A stretch of 64,000 bases of DNA from Parapristionchus giblindavisi (lineage: Eukaryota; Nematoda; Chromadorea; Rhabditida; Diplogasteridae), in contig CALSFV010000405.1 of assembly GCA_943737045.1 (NCBI GenBank), positions 124,001 to 188,000 of the forward strand, read 5' to 3'. Position numbers and translations under genes: made by a program. Shown here piece by piece: positions 1 to 12,207 of the stretch (position 1 is its first letter; each line of letters begins with the position of its first letter). The notes under the pieces were generated by a model. It saw only the letters and a program-made list of their open reading frames with translations. It was not told the DNA's origin and did no database searches.

Positions 1-261
1 TGAATCCTATAACACTCTTCCATTTTTTATCCAAGACAATTTTGCTAAAGCCAACCAGTTGATTAATACTTATTGTTGTGATAAGTTACCAACAAGTTTG
101 ATTGGGTCGATACCTTATACTGTATCGGTCCATTCTATCTATCGCGAACTTTCTACCTAACTTATCATCGTCTATCATCATCTTCATATCTCCCAGCCCA
201 TATCTTCGCTTTAGCCTGAAGCATTCGTCTAATTTCTTCTTCAAATACTTTATTCTATAAA

Positions 262-2981
262 ATGATAAGGCATGTCTTTCTGTCGTCTGTCCGTCACACT
301 TTTTCATTGATTTTCTTCATACTCGCTGTCGGCGGAGCGGTCGGTAGGTCAATTGTGCCTTTTATTATTCGTATTCATCCACTTGTCTTATTAGTCGTAT
401 GTACGCGAGCAAGTAATTGTAGTTTGAAATAGCGTACAAGACCTATTTGAATATCGCATTTCCCTAATATATGTGAAAACTCTTTTGCTACATTTTCCCA
501 AGAAGTTCTATTGCATGTATGTGTTTTTTTTCGAAACAGGTTTTACTGTATAATTTTGTTTTACTGAATTATCATCAATATTTTCAATTAAGTATGTAAA
601 CGTATTAAACGTATCGATGCTACTTTAAGAAGCGAAGAGGGGGTTACAACAATATCGCTAAAGAAAACTGTCCCCGCATAGAGCTTATTCGCATTTTCAA
701 GTTAATGATCGAAAAATAAATCCTTTGATATTTTCTTGTGCCTCACAAATTGCTCCTTGGAAACACAAACAAGGGGGTGGGAGTTTTCTCAATTGGGAGT
801 GAAGACAAAGAAGGGAAACTATTTCCTTGTTTCCGTTATCGTGGTCTTTTCTCTTATCATTAACACTTTTGCCACACCTTGTGCGACGCCCATTGCAACT
901 CTAACAGTCCTTTTAATTTCATTCAAATGTTCACGTTATATGCTTTTATTTATCTTTTTACAAGGGAACCACTTAACCTTACCACGTTTTCCTCTATTTC
1001 TGATATCCTGGCGTAATTTTTTTTCCCACATTCGCATTTTAAGACCTCATACGAACCACTGAAAAGAGCCTTTTTAGGCCGTTTTGGGCCTGTTTGGACA
1101 TTTTTAGGCCTTTTTGGCCCTCTTTTTTTAGTTCATATTTTGTGTATTTATGACCATTTTTGAATATTTTGGCCTTCTGGCCCTTTTGATATTTTTTGTC
1201 CTCTTTTTGGACAAATCCAGTGCATTTTCAGAGACCCGAAAAAGGACATAAACGCGAATGTGGAACTTTTGACATAACTTTTCAAAATGCTTATTCCATG
1301 AAGATTTACGTGAGAATATCAAAACTAGAGAAATACGTGGAAAGGTTAAGTAGTTCCCTTGTTCGTTTTTTTGCCTATGAACATAATGTTTGACTTCTAT
1401 GTCTAGTTAGGGAAGCGTTGAACTATTTTCATTCTCATTCGTCTTATGCTTCACTCCATGTACCCTTTTTTCTCATTAAATGTGTGTATTAAGGAAAATG
1501 TTTATTAAAGTCCTCTTTCATGTATCCTTGACAACGTAAACATAAATATTCTTAAATGTGGAGTCGCACGAATATTTTCGTGAACAAACTGTGAAGCCAG
1601 AACGTTAACAAAAGTTATTCTGCAAACCATACATAAACTATTTTATGATAATCCCGCGTATTGACCGCTACGCTCATGAATGAATCATGCTTGATAGTAC
1701 TGGCAAAGGCTCGAAATGTTGAAAATAGGAAAATTCGGCGATAGGTTTCTAACCCGCGACGTTACGAACAAAAGAAAGAGATCAGAAGTCGCTTTCTCAT
1801 TTCCTTTTACAGCTTCGTTTGTCGATCATTCACGGCGATTAGTAATACAAACCTTTTCATGTCTGATTACTAATTCTTCATATTCTTTATGAACTGAGAT
1901 CCCTTCCTTTCGCTATGACTAATTTCCTACTCTCCTTATGTCTTTTCTCACAGTTCAATAAAAATATTCTTTTCAGGTTCATCAACGTTTTATCGATAAT
2001 GGTATTTTTTATCTATTAATATAATTATTTTGAGCAGAGGATCACAGTTTCAATTATGTTTAACAAAGTTTCTATCTATTCTTTCTATGAACATGTTAAT
2101 CGACACGTAATCGACAAAAGTTTTTGTGGATACCCCCATGGCCCCCCCCATCAAAAATGCGTATTCATTTGGGCTCGGTTCATGAAACATAGAAGTCGCG
2201 GGTTTTCGAAATTTAAAAACTCGATTTTCACCAAAAATAAATGAAGCGACCGAGGTCCAATGTTAGTGTCAGTCTGTGTGTGTGTTAGTGTTATGTTACC
2301 GTCGTATTGCCAGTTTTTGATGTCTAGGCATATTTATAATAGATCGACACTAACATTGGACCTCGGTCGCTCCATTTATTTTTGGTGAAAATCGAGTTTT
2401 CAAATTTTCGAAAACCCGTAACTTCTATGTTTCATGGACTGAGCCCACATGAAAAACCATTTTTTGAGGGGTCTCATGGGTGTATCCACAAAAACTTTTT
2501 AAAGTTAAGTTTACAGAATATTGGTAACTGTATCATTATAGACTGACGGGGACGACTCACACTTGCCTTCAGATCGCGAGAGGGCCATACTCCGGGTATA
2601 TTATGTACCGTCGTTTAAGAAATATTTTTCTTTCCAACACAATCAATGATTGAAAGCACAGAATGAATATATTGCTCAATTATAGGACATGCAACAGCGC
2701 GGGCTGGCGCCTGTCATGGATTACTATGATCCACGTTGGATCTTGTTCGTCCATCGGGTATGTTTTTTCTAGTCCTGTCCAGTTTGTGTATCCCTGAAGT
2801 ATTCTTAAAACAGTACAGATATCATATGTTCAGTGTAATTGTAGTTATTGATATGAGAGAAAGTTTAAATTAATGTTTTTTTTTTTTACTTTAGACGAAT
2901 ACGGATGACGATGAGCTGCCGCTTCTTTTGGAGGAAGCCCAACCGAGGAATTCCGGCTCACCCCTGTCTCCTCCTCATTGA
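262..2981 (+). CDS. Small single-pass membrane protein, left copy of a duplicated gene
   Basis: I do not recognise this gene. Four exons keep phase: 262-396, 2542-2595, 2686-2757 and 2895-2981, giving 115 residues. Donors are GTATGT, GTATAT and GTATGT; acceptors end TATAG, TATAG and TTTAG. Residues 15-45 are hydrophobic and could form one membrane helix. The C-terminal half is polar and acidic (TNTDDDELPLLLEEAQP near the end). The main support is the second copy at about 8.8-9.8 kb: the last two exons have the same lengths (72 and 87 bases), most changes keep the frame, and the first exon differs by a 12-base, four-codon indel. Intron 1 is about 2.1 kb here against about 0.4 kb in the other copy, and contains a foldback element. 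Function is unknown. An upstream exon before 262 cannot be excluded. Confidence 0.5.
2116..2500. mobile_element. Foldback element with about 155-base inverted arms
   Basis: The arms at about 2116-2270 and 2347-2500 are near-perfect inverted copies around a loop of about 75 bases. The outer ends read AAAAGTTTTTGTGGATAC and its complement. The inner ends share CGACCGAGGTCCAATGTTAG. No long open frame lies inside and no target-site duplication is obvious. It is absent from the matching intron of the right-hand copy (9.05-9.36 kb), so it inserted after the duplication or was lost from the other copy. Confidence 0.75.
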
Positions 2982-3833
2982 TCCCCTTGTCCTTGTTTAT
3001 TTATTAATAAAATTTATCGTTTATAATTTTACGTTGTCCATCTACGTACGTCACAAATTGTATGTAATTTATTCAAAAATCGGGATGTTCTATTCGAGAA
3101 GGATTCTTTTAGGTTTGATCTTTTCGACTTGGGAATATGGATAGTAATACAAAAAGTCTCTTCTTTCAATGGTGGATCAACCTCACCACAAAAGATATAT
3201 TATCTATATTAACAATATAGTATTATATAATTAAGGACAAAAAGCGAGTGTTTATCGTATTACACATGAAGAGAGCAATATAATTTTTAAAAAAAACTTA
3301 TTTCACTATCCAGTTATAATACCAGGGAACATAATTTGCATTGATGAAGTAAAGACATAGCATGCACATGCATATAACATTAAAGAGAATAATAGGCACA
3401 AAAATAATCGGCAAAAGATTTCATCCTTTTGTACAAATATTTCCATTTCTATTGTTGTTATCCATTGCACATCTATTTTCGCAATATAGACATATATTTA
3501 TAGATTAGATGGATAAGCCACTGAGTTTCATGTTTTGATCCTCCTTGCTATCATTTCTGATTGCAGAACGGCGATTACGGAGAGAACCTCAACAAAAGAT
3601 AATTCACAAGGAGATAAAACAAATTAAAGACACCTGTTGAGGGTGAACTTGAAATAAGCGATTTGATGGATTTATAAAAAGTCCAAATCATTGCACAACC
3701 TTAATCAATATGTCAAGCAAACTTACAAAAATATTTTTCTTTTAAATATCTTTCTTTTAAATATTTTTGAGCATTCATTTATGTCAAAGTTCAGATGAAA
3801 TCAACTAATATTAGTCTTTTCCATCAAACGCAT

Positions 3834-4095
3834 TTATCTCAAATTGTCGTTATTCTTAACAAGTTCTGAAATTTGCCATTGCATATTATTTTTGGGCCGA
3901 ATATGGGAGAGTTCTTTTGATAAAAGAATATAAATCTTACAATCACCTGTTAAGCATCCAACAACTAGTAAGACCATCGTGCCGTTCATCAGATTAGCTT
4001 CTTTATTTTTCAGTACATATTGATTCTCGAATGAATTCACATTATTCTCCTTTGAAAAGGGGGCAACATTGTGCTTTTCTATATCTTCATACTCT
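3834..4095 (-). pseudogene. 3' fragment of the secreted-protein gene, left copy
   Basis: This matches the last part of the intact gene at 10783-12207. The reading includes VLKNKEANLMNGTMVLLVVG against VLKNKEANMMNNSRMVLLVV in the intact copy, followed by the same GCLTGDCKIYILLSKELSHI. Nucleotide identity runs on into the 3' flank. Identity stops at about 4095, where the RTE element begins, so all 5' exons are missing. The end also differs: here the frame continues to NNDNLR and a stop, whereas the right copy ends RGFF. I infer a broken copy left by the segmental duplication and the retroelement insertion. Confidence 0.75.
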
Positions 4096-4430
4096 TACAT
4101 TGCTCACCTCACAGTTGGTGTAAGGGTGAACCTCACCCCTATTGCTACGGGTGATGCAGCTAACGAGCTAACCGCTCACGCAGTACTACGCTTTGTACGC
4201 TTACAGTATGGGCGGCCCTCTCCAACCCCTAGCAAGGAGCACGGAGGGTATCCAGAGCACCCACAATCTGCTACGACACCCCCAACACGCGCCCAAGTCT
4301 TCCGCGTCCCCTCCCTGCCAGTCTCCTATGTCGTCCTGTGCAAAGGTGACAGGGCCATCCAATCTCGGAGAAACCAGGACATCAAACCCCCCCCCGGACT
4401 ATACGACACCCCCGACACGACACCGACCTA

Positions 4431-5384
4431 CGGATTGGCTCACTGAACTGCCGGACTCTCGCCTCGGAAACCTCCAAAGCCACTCTTGAAGAATCCTTAA
4501 AAAGCATCCGCTACGACGTCGTTTGCCTCCAAGAAACGAAGTCGAAGACGAAGGTCGAATGTTCCCTCACGGACGGAGCCAAGCTCATTCTCGGACAGAA
4601 GACCGAAGGAAAGAACCAAGGAGGTGTTGGATTCCTTATCCATCCCCGAGTAACCCCACTCATCTCATCCTACTCCATTCATTCTCCTAGACTTGCAGTC
4701 CTTCGCATTCGCCTCGACCACGAATCATTGTCTATCATCTCAGCCTACGCCCCCACCAGTGCAGCTACGATTGAAGAACGTCAATCCTTCTTCGAGGATC
4801 TCTCGTCCCTGTACAACTTGGAGAAGAGAAGCTTCTATCGCGTAATCGGAGGAGACCTCAACCTTCAAGTCGGCGCCCGCAAGAACGATGACTTCAGATA
4901 TGGGCCTTTTCATTCCAACCCAGAAGGAGACCCAGACGACTTGCTCCGAGACTTCCTATCCCAAACTCGCGCCTTCCACGGTAACTCCAACTTCGAGAAG
5001 AAGCCGACCGACAGATGGACATGGGAATCAGCAGGTGAAACAAGGAAGATCCGCCTGGAACTCGACCACATCATCGTGAACAGAAGATGGATGCTAAGAG
5101 ACGTTGGAGTGGTGAAAGGCTTCACCTTTCCTTCAGATCACCGACTGCTCAGAGCCCGAATCCGAACCGATTCAAGGATCGAGAAGAGCTGGAAGTACAC
5201 TCGACGCCCCCCCCCCCCTCGTCCGTCCATTGATCCGCACCTCCTCCAAGCTGCTATCAAGGGAAGAGTTTGGAGATCTGTTGACGACGCAACAAAGGAC
5301 TACGACCTGCTCTCTATCGGACTCAAAGAATGCATGAAGAAGGCAGAGATTCCACCGTCGCCACCAATCCCTCGTCTATCATAA
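4431..5384 (+). pseudogene. RTE endonuclease (EEP family) domain
   Basis: The frame is open from upstream of 4431 to a stop at 5384. Endonuclease/exonuclease/phosphatase landmarks come in order: SLNCRTLAS (first strand, Asn), CLQETKSK (catalytic Glu), ISAYAP, GGDLNLQVG (Asp/Asn), LELDHI and FPSDHRLL (the Ser-Asp-His end motif). All the expected catalytic motifs are visible, so this half was once functional. In the family this domain nicks target DNA to prime reverse transcription. No good start codon is evident: 4728 is the first ATG of the long frame but lies after the catalytic Glu motif, so the true start is further upstream. The frame ends before joining the reverse transcriptase. Confidence 0.85.
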
Positions 5385-5740
5385 CGTGCTCGATTCTGGA
5401 TAAGAGAGAGAGCAAGATGGAAAGCAGACCCCACCCGCACCATCTTCGAGAAGACCGTGGCCGACATGCAATGCAGAGTCTCTGAAGAAGGATTTCAGTG
5501 ATCACAGGAAGAGAATACTCATCCAAGCAGCCACGGAAAGAAAGTCTCTCAAGAAAGCAAAGATGTCGCTGTCTCGACCGCGCTCCCCCATCGATGCTAT
5601 CCAGGACAAGAATGGCATGCCCATCACCAGTAGACATGGCATAGAGGATAGAATGAAGGACCTGTTACTCTGACCTGTTCCGATCCGAGCTCTCCATCCA
5701 ACGCTGTACATCCCCTCCGTCCAGCGGATTCCTTCCCATC

Positions 5741-7216
5741 ATGCCATCCGAGGTCCGCAACGCCATCGCGAAGACGAAGAAAGACGGTGCGGCCGGTCCC
5801 GACAAGATCACAGGGAACCTACTCCACCACGGAGGTCCCCCGCTCCACTCCCTCCTCGCTGATCGATTTTCCCGCTACCTCTCTGCTCAGGCCTTCCCAA
5901 GCCAATGGAAAGCTTCTAAATCTATCCTGATCTTCAAGAAAGGAGAAACCAGGGATCTGAACAATTACCGTCATATTTCCCTACTATCGCTGCCATACAA
6001 GATCTTCACGAAGATCCTCGTGAACCGCTCGTTGGACGATTGTCAGCCGGTGGAACAAGCAGGGTTCAGGCGAGGATTCAGCTGCATGGACCACATCCAC
6101 ACTCTGTCCACCATCATCGAGTTTCACAGAGAACACCACCTTCCCCTCGGACTCGTTTTCGTCGGCTACCTCAAGGCCTTCGATTCAGTGGAATTCCCTG
6201 CTGCCACAAATGCTCTCGCGCGATCCGGAATCGACTCGATCTGCATCAACAGTCTGAACGAGATGAACACGGATTGCTACACCGAGATGAGACCATTCGA
6301 AAGATCGGTACGCATTCCCATCGGCAAAGGAGTTCGCCAAGGTGACACGATATCACCCAAACTCTTCACCGCTGCACTCGAAGACTGCATGAGAACCCTT
6401 GACTGGACCCATCGAGGAGTCCTGGTCGACGGAAAGCGACTTTCCCATATCCGATTCGCCGACGACATTGTTCTCATTGGAACCGACACCTCCGAACTTC
6501 AAGCCATGCTATCGGAACTGGCGGAAGCCGGTGAACGGGTCGGACTCCGCGTCAACAGAAAGAAGACCCAACTGATGATGAACTCCTGGTGCTCCGGACC
6601 TGCGGTATCCTTGCATGGAGACGCCCTCGAAGAGACGGAAGCATACGTGTATCTCGGCAGAGAACTTCGAAGCGATGGAAAGATTCAGTCAGAGTTACGC
6701 CGAAGGAAGAGAGCCGCGTGGGCCGCATTCGGATCCATACGTGAAGTCACTTCCCAGCTCACTGACGCCAAACTCCGTGCTTCCCTCTTTGACTCCCACG
6801 TCCTCCCCGGCCTCTGCTACGCCGCGGAGACCTGGCCGCTCACCAAGACGGTGACCAACTACGTCGCCTCCACACATCGCGCGTTGGAACGGGCGCTCAT
6901 CGGGACGACTCTCCACCAGCAGAAAGAGATGAAGAGGTCGAACATGTACATTCGCAACTGCTCCCACCTCACGGACCCCATAAGGTACATCTCCAAAGCG
7001 AAGCACCGATGGGCAGGACACGTGCTTCGGAGACAAGACGACAGATGGTCAACACGCGTCACACAATGGTTCCCTCCTTCTAACCTCGTCCGACCACCAG
7101 GTCGACTTCCAGATACGCCAAGATGTCCGGACGGTCAACACGATCTACGTCTAAACGAGAGCCCTATCAACACTGGACCACGCGCGCTCGTGATAGAAGC
7201 AAATGGAGGGATGTGA
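5741..7216 (+). pseudogene. RTE reverse transcriptase domain, motif A mutated
   Basis: The 491-codon frame contains KDGAAGPDKI, NNYRHISLLS (fingers), EQAGFRRGFS, FVGYLKAFDSVE (motif A), GVRQGDTISPKLF (motif B), RFADDIVLIG (motif C, intact A-D-D), and a C-terminal HRWAGHVLRRQDDRWS segment. In relatives motif A reads F-V-D-Y-x-K-A-F-D; here the first Asp, a metal ligand, is Gly, so polymerase activity is probably lost. The frame shifts near 7110, after which RARDRSKWRDV continues in another frame to about 7290. It is cut off from the endonuclease by stops between 5385 and 5740. Confidence 0.85.
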
Positions 7217-7320
7217 TCCGCGCGGCATTAGCCGACGAAGACGGATCTACGTTGGAAACCGATTCAAATACAATTCTGATTTTTCGCACGCAATAAGAAT
7301 GAAAATTTTCGAAAAAATGG

Positions 7321-7778
7321 TTGAAAGGAGAGATCAGCCATTGAGCATACAGTTTACAGTTTAATGACCTTTATCGAGCACAGAACCATTAGGGAGGGAA
7401 TGGTTGCCGCTAAACGACAGATTTGTCTGGGCGTGCTGAGGTCCCATACAAGGGGCTTAATTCTCTTCATCTTCTTCATGTTCTGATCAGCAATTAAGAC
7501 GTTCTTCAGAATCAAAGTCGCTACACTTGATCCTTTTCGAATAGTAAATCATGAAACAGAATTGAGAAAAATTAGATAGAGATAACCCACGAAGTCCTCG
7601 CTCAATACTTCGTCAACAATTGCTTGATGTTTGACAATTGCTTGGCTGAATATTATTCATCATTAGTACTTCACAAAAAGCCACATAAATGAAAACTTTT
7701 CAAACTTGAGAAATTTTGAAATTTTCAGACCATGACCCCAAAAATTTCTGCTGTTTTGTGTAATAAGGGCCGATGACA
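7321..7778. other. Spacer between RTE and hAT-like element
   Basis: I see no open frame, RNA gene or repeat that I can support here. The sequence has no counterpart in the duplicated copy further right. Confidence 0.4.
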
Positions 7779-7786
7779 CTCCTAAC

Positions 7787-8691
7787 CAGGGCTGGGATCT
7801 TGTGTTTTGTGTTTTGTGTTTTTTTGTGTTTTTCATGGTTTTGGGCACACAAATTTTTGTGTTAAAATTTTGTGTAAAAATGACACAAAATAACACAAAA
7901 AATATAAAACTTTGTGAGAATTATGGAATTCTGTGAGTTTTACGGACAATGTGTTAGAAAGGAAACAGTGATACTTAATAAAGTTTTATAAGACAATATC
8001 AAGAACACAATGTGAAACAACAAGTAACAAGGTGAGTTAAACAGTTAAGCAGAAAAGAAAGGATGGTAAAAGAAGAAGTAACAAGGGTTATCCCCTCGTT
8101 CCACTCTACGACCTCTCTCTCTTGGTCACTCTGTCGACACTGAAGAAAATGAATGGGCCCTGGCTGAACGGTCTCTAGTGGGCGGAGTCTCCCAATGTAA
8201 AGTAAGAGATTGGAGATAAGGGGCAGGGAAAGATATGAATAGATGATTCATGATAGATACTAAGGTCTTACAAATGAATCGATTGATTTTGTACAAAAAA
8301 TTTGTATCAATTTTCCGATTTTCATGAAGAAAGTCGATGATATTTTTCGAAACGTATGATATAATTTTATCAGCAACATTGTAGATTTTGCAATAATGGG
8401 ACAATTTTGATCTAAAATTTCGTATTATCGGTAATTCGAAGCTTGCTATCTCCGTTTTCGTTCAGCAAAAGACCAAACTCGTGGTATCTGAGTCGTAGTT
8501 CTGTTTTGAATTGCTATTGCATGTTGTTTTGCTCATATAAAAGTTCTATATCGAAAAATACCCTTTTATTAGCTATAAATCTAGTGGAAAATTTTTTTGT
8601 GTTTTTTTGTCTTTTGTGTACACAAAAAATATTTTTGTGTTTTTTGTGTACACAAAATTTTTGTGTCAAGAAAACGTTTTGTGTCCCAGCC
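7787..8691. mobile_element. Non-autonomous hAT-like element with 8-bp target duplication
   Basis: The left end begins CAGGGCTGGGATC and the right end is TCCCAGCC, giving an inverted GGCTGGGA. The 8-base direct repeat CTCCTAAC flanks the element at 7779-7786 and 8692-8699. An 8-base duplication and a CAGGGxTGGG-type end are typical of the hAT superfamily. Just inside both ends are runs of TTTTGTGT, likely subterminal repeats. There is no transposase frame, so it would need a transposase from elsewhere. About 3 bases seem to have been lost from the right terminus. Confidence 0.75.
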
Positions 8692-8851
8692 CTCCTAACA
8701 CCCAAGTATGGACCCCCAGCTCTCATTGCTAGCGCACGCGTCCGGGGGGGGGTGGTCGAATATGATCGAGTCCTACGGAACATGCCTCTCAAAAAGAGAC
8801 GACACATGGTTAGGATTCGAACAAAAGAAAGAGATACTTTTATTCTATAAA

Positions 8852-9807
8852 ACGATAAAGCACGTCTGTCTATCGTCTGTCCGTCACACTTTTTCATTCA
8901 TTTTCTTCATCCTTACTGTCGGTAGATCTGTTGTCCCTTTTGTTATTCGTATCCATCCACTCGTCTTATTAGTACGTGACCATATTATTGTATGTAGTTT
9001 GCCGTCCAAGACCTATTTGATAATCGCAATTCCCTAATATATGTAAATGCCGCCAACACGTTGTTAGAATCATTATGATTCATTCTTGTTGAACTAGCTT
9101 CCATAGTTCGGTCTTATTCTAGTGAAGTATCTCTTCTATTTATTTTAATATATATTTGTATAGATTTGTTCGCGTATTATTGATTATCTGTATTATTATT
9201 ATTTTCGAATTTTAAATTATTCCTTGAATCCCTAAAATGTGAACGCGACAAAATCTCATAGAAGTGTTTTGAGCCATTCTTTGTCAAAACTATAATTTTG
9301 CTTCGGTTGCGCTCGTAAGGATCAATGATCGTGACTATTAGAGTACTTTTTATTTGCTTATCATTGCAGACTATACCATACCATGGACGGCCATCTTCCA
9401 AACGAGCGCGACCGCGCCATCCTCCGGGTCTGTAATGTACCATCGTTTAAGCAATTTTTCATTCTAACATAAAAAAATGATTGAAAGCACAGAGTGCATA
9501 TATTGCTCAATTATAGGACCTCCAGCAGCGAGGACCGGCGCCGGTTCTTGATCCTGATGATCCTCGTTGGATCTTGTTCGTCAAAAGGGTATGTTTTTCT
9601 ATTCTTGTCCAGTTTGTGTATCTCTGAAGTATTCTTAAAACAGTACAGATATCATATGTTCAGTGTAATTGTAGTTATTGATATGAGAGAAAGTTTAAAT
9701 TAATGTTTTTTTTGCTTCAGACGACGCCTGATGATGATGAGCTGCCGCTTCTATTGGAGGAGACGCGCCCGAGCAATTCCGGCTCGCACTCGGCCCCTCT
9801 TCACTGA
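8852..9807 (+). pseudogene. Right copy of the small membrane protein gene, probably impaired
   Basis: Exons matching the left copy lie at 8852-8971, about 9370-9427, 9517-9588 and 9721-9807. The protein-level match is clear: FVIRIHPLVLL, DLQQRGPAPV, DPRWILFVKR and TTPDDDELPLLLEE. Three things differ. The start ATG is ACG. The second donor is GTCTGT instead of GTATAT. Exon 2 is 58 rather than 54 bases, so it does not keep phase with exon 1. An ATG at 9382 opens the correct frame into the last two exons, so a shortened product without the membrane segment is possible. The intact last-exon frames suggest recent decay or a relocated start. Function is unknown. Confidence 0.5.
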
Positions 9808-10782
9808 TCCCACCCCCCGGTCCTTATTTCTGATAAATTTTATCTTTTATATTTTTACGGTGCCCATCTACGTACTACAATAAGTCTCTTCTTTCAATGG
9901 TGAATCAACCTCACCACACAACAGATATTATCTATATTAACAATATAGTTTATTAAGGACAAGAGCGAATGTTTATCGTGTTAGACATGAAGAAAGCTAT
10001 AGTATTTTTTTAAAAAACAACTTATTTCACCATCCAGTTGTAATACCAGGAAAATATTTCGCATTTGTGAAGTAGAGACATAGCATGTAGGCACAAAAAT
10101 AATCGGCAAAAGGTTTCATCCTTTTGTTCAAATACGATTATTTATATTGTTATTATCCAGTGTACATCTATTTTTGCAATATAGACATATAAAAAAATAA
10201 AAAAATTATCGCATCTTTCAATTTGATGACCAAGTTAAAAATAATTGATAGTACAAGTGATAAAATAAGAAGAAGCGAAAAGAACTGCAACATCTAGGTC
10301 ACAGTATTAAATTACGAACATAAGAACTAAAGTACACAGGGTTTTGCACAGTTACAATTGAATTATCTAAAGAGTTATATTTATAGATTAGATGGATAAG
10401 CCACTGAGTTTCATGTTTTGATCCTCCTTGCTATCATTTCTGATTGCAGAACGGCGATTATTGAGAGAACCTCAACAAAAGATAATTCACTAGGAAATCA
10501 AACAAATTAAAGACACCTGTTGAGGGGGAACTTGAAATAAGCGATTTGATGGTTTTATAAAAAGTCCAAATCATTGCACAACCTTAATCAATATGTCAAG
10601 CAAACTTAGAAAAATATTTTTTAATATCTTTCTTTTAAATATTTTTGAGCATTCATTTATGGCAAAGTTCAGATGAACTCAACTAATATTAGTCTTTACC
10701 ATCAAAGGCATTTATCTCAAATTGTCGTTATTCTTAACAAGTTCTGAAATTTGTTCAATGATATGTCACACAACACCCACAT

Positions 10783-12207
10783 TTAAAAAAAACCTCTGCT
10801 ACTCTTTTTGGGCCGAATATGGGAGAGTTCTTTTGATAAAAGAATATAAATCTTACAATCACCTGTTAAGCATCCAACAACTAGTAAGACCATCCTGCTG
10901 TTATTCATCATATTAGCTTCTTTATTTTTCAGTACATATTGATTCTCATCATCGAGTGAATTCACATTCTTCTCTGTTGAAAAATGGGCAACATTGTGCT
11001 CTTCTATATCTTCATATTCACCATTAAAATTGACTGAGAGAGTATCGTCATGACCATCAAACTCATCCTTTTCAATATTGTCAAGTAAACTCATCGAATA
11101 TCCATTTTTACTCTCCAATTCCGAACAGTTTACGTTACCGACGACTGGGATGATTTCATCACAATTTCCTGTACTTGAAAAAGTCAATACTAATACTGGA
11201 TTGGATCAGCAATTGTTACTACCATTTCTCGCAGTTGTAGCCGTGTCTCTTGGAGTTTTCGCATTGAAATGAATGATTCATAACTATTCTGATTTCCATA
11301 TCACCCAACGGCTGAAGTAATATGAATACTAGTGAATATCTAGGTACTTACAATATGAACTATCTCCTGAGTTTTCTCTTTGGGACCATTTCTAGTGAAT
11401 TGGAAAGGTCGAGAAACGAGAAAAAACGATGAGCCATAATGGATGTGGAAGGTCATTGACATCTAAAGTGGCTAAGACGAGGATTTCACAATGAGTTTAT
11501 CGATATAAATAAAAGAATGAGAACAACTAACATTAGAATCAGATGTAGTTACGGGAATGATCATTAATCCAGGAACAATATTGTGACGAGACGATGATAC
11601 GACAACATCTTTAGGCAGAGTAATTGCGAGGTCTTCAACCTATAACGAATATTCAAACGTTAGAAGTTATATAGGGTCACTGTTACCAATATATAGATAT
11701 ATCATCTTGTACAATAGTGGCTAGAGCATTAAAATTTAGCGCATCGTTGAATATTAGTGTTCAAAATCGATTTTATATATTATGCATAGAATAGAAAAGC
11801 AAATATTTGATACGACGCATTACTTACATAATCAAAAGTGCAATTATTCCTAATAAGAGCACTTGAAAAACATCCGTAGATAGCAACACCATCTGTAAAT
11901 AGGTGTCTTTCTTTCTGAGAGGGCGAATATCACCATTATTCTGCATAAAAACATATCAGGCGGTCGAAATATAAAGTATGGACTGATTTTAAACCAACCG
12001 GGCAGAATACTATCGTTAAATGAATTCTCGATTTCGATATGACCGTCAGCCTGATTATCCTCAAGAGTTAAGGAATTTCATGACTATTAGTGATACTGTA
12101 ATTGATAAGATAACGCTCACTTCATATACACATACCATATCTGTCTCTATATATCGGGATTGAGCGAAAGAGATCCATAAGCTAAAGAAAAGTGATAAAG
12201 GTATCAT
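10783..12207 (-). CDS. Predicted secreted or membrane-anchored protein, unknown family
   Basis: I do not recognise this gene. Six exons on the minus strand keep phase: 12207-12136, 12050-11999, 11892-11828, 11639-11532, 11391-11352 and 11195-10783, for 249 residues. Introns begin GT and end AG. The first exon (MIPLSLFFSLWISFAQS) is a clear signal peptide. The next part has paired Cys (CFSS, RNNCTFDY) and VEDLAITLPKDVVVSSS. The last exon is polar and acidic, with a short hydrophobic stretch (MVLLVVGCL) near residue 217. A hidden extra intron there is possible, since GTGATT follows an ACAG. The last exon is duplicated in part at 3834-4095. The partner gene (+ strand, ending 9807) was duplicated with it. 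Confidence 0.55.

Larger units (their letters stand above)
4098..7320 (+). mobile_element. Degenerate RTE-clade non-LTR retrotransposon
   Basis: An apurinic-type endonuclease is followed by a LINE reverse transcriptase, with no gag-like first frame, which is the RTE plan. The C-terminal RWAGHVLRR segment is also typical of RTE proteins. The left boundary is placed where similarity between the two duplicated copies stops (about 4095). The right boundary is estimated from the end of coding-like sequence (about 7.3 kb); I could not find a clear target-site duplication or tail. Frameshifts and stops between 5385 and 5740 and near 7110, plus a changed catalytic residue, show it cannot move by itself. 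Its GC content is visibly higher than the flanks. Confidence 0.85.

Noticed and set aside
8708..9037. A 109-codon plus frame that starts at the flank of the hAT-like element
   Set aside because: Only the part from about 8852 matches the other duplicated copy; the N-terminal part has no counterpart and includes a homopolymer G tract, so it was not taken as the gene start.
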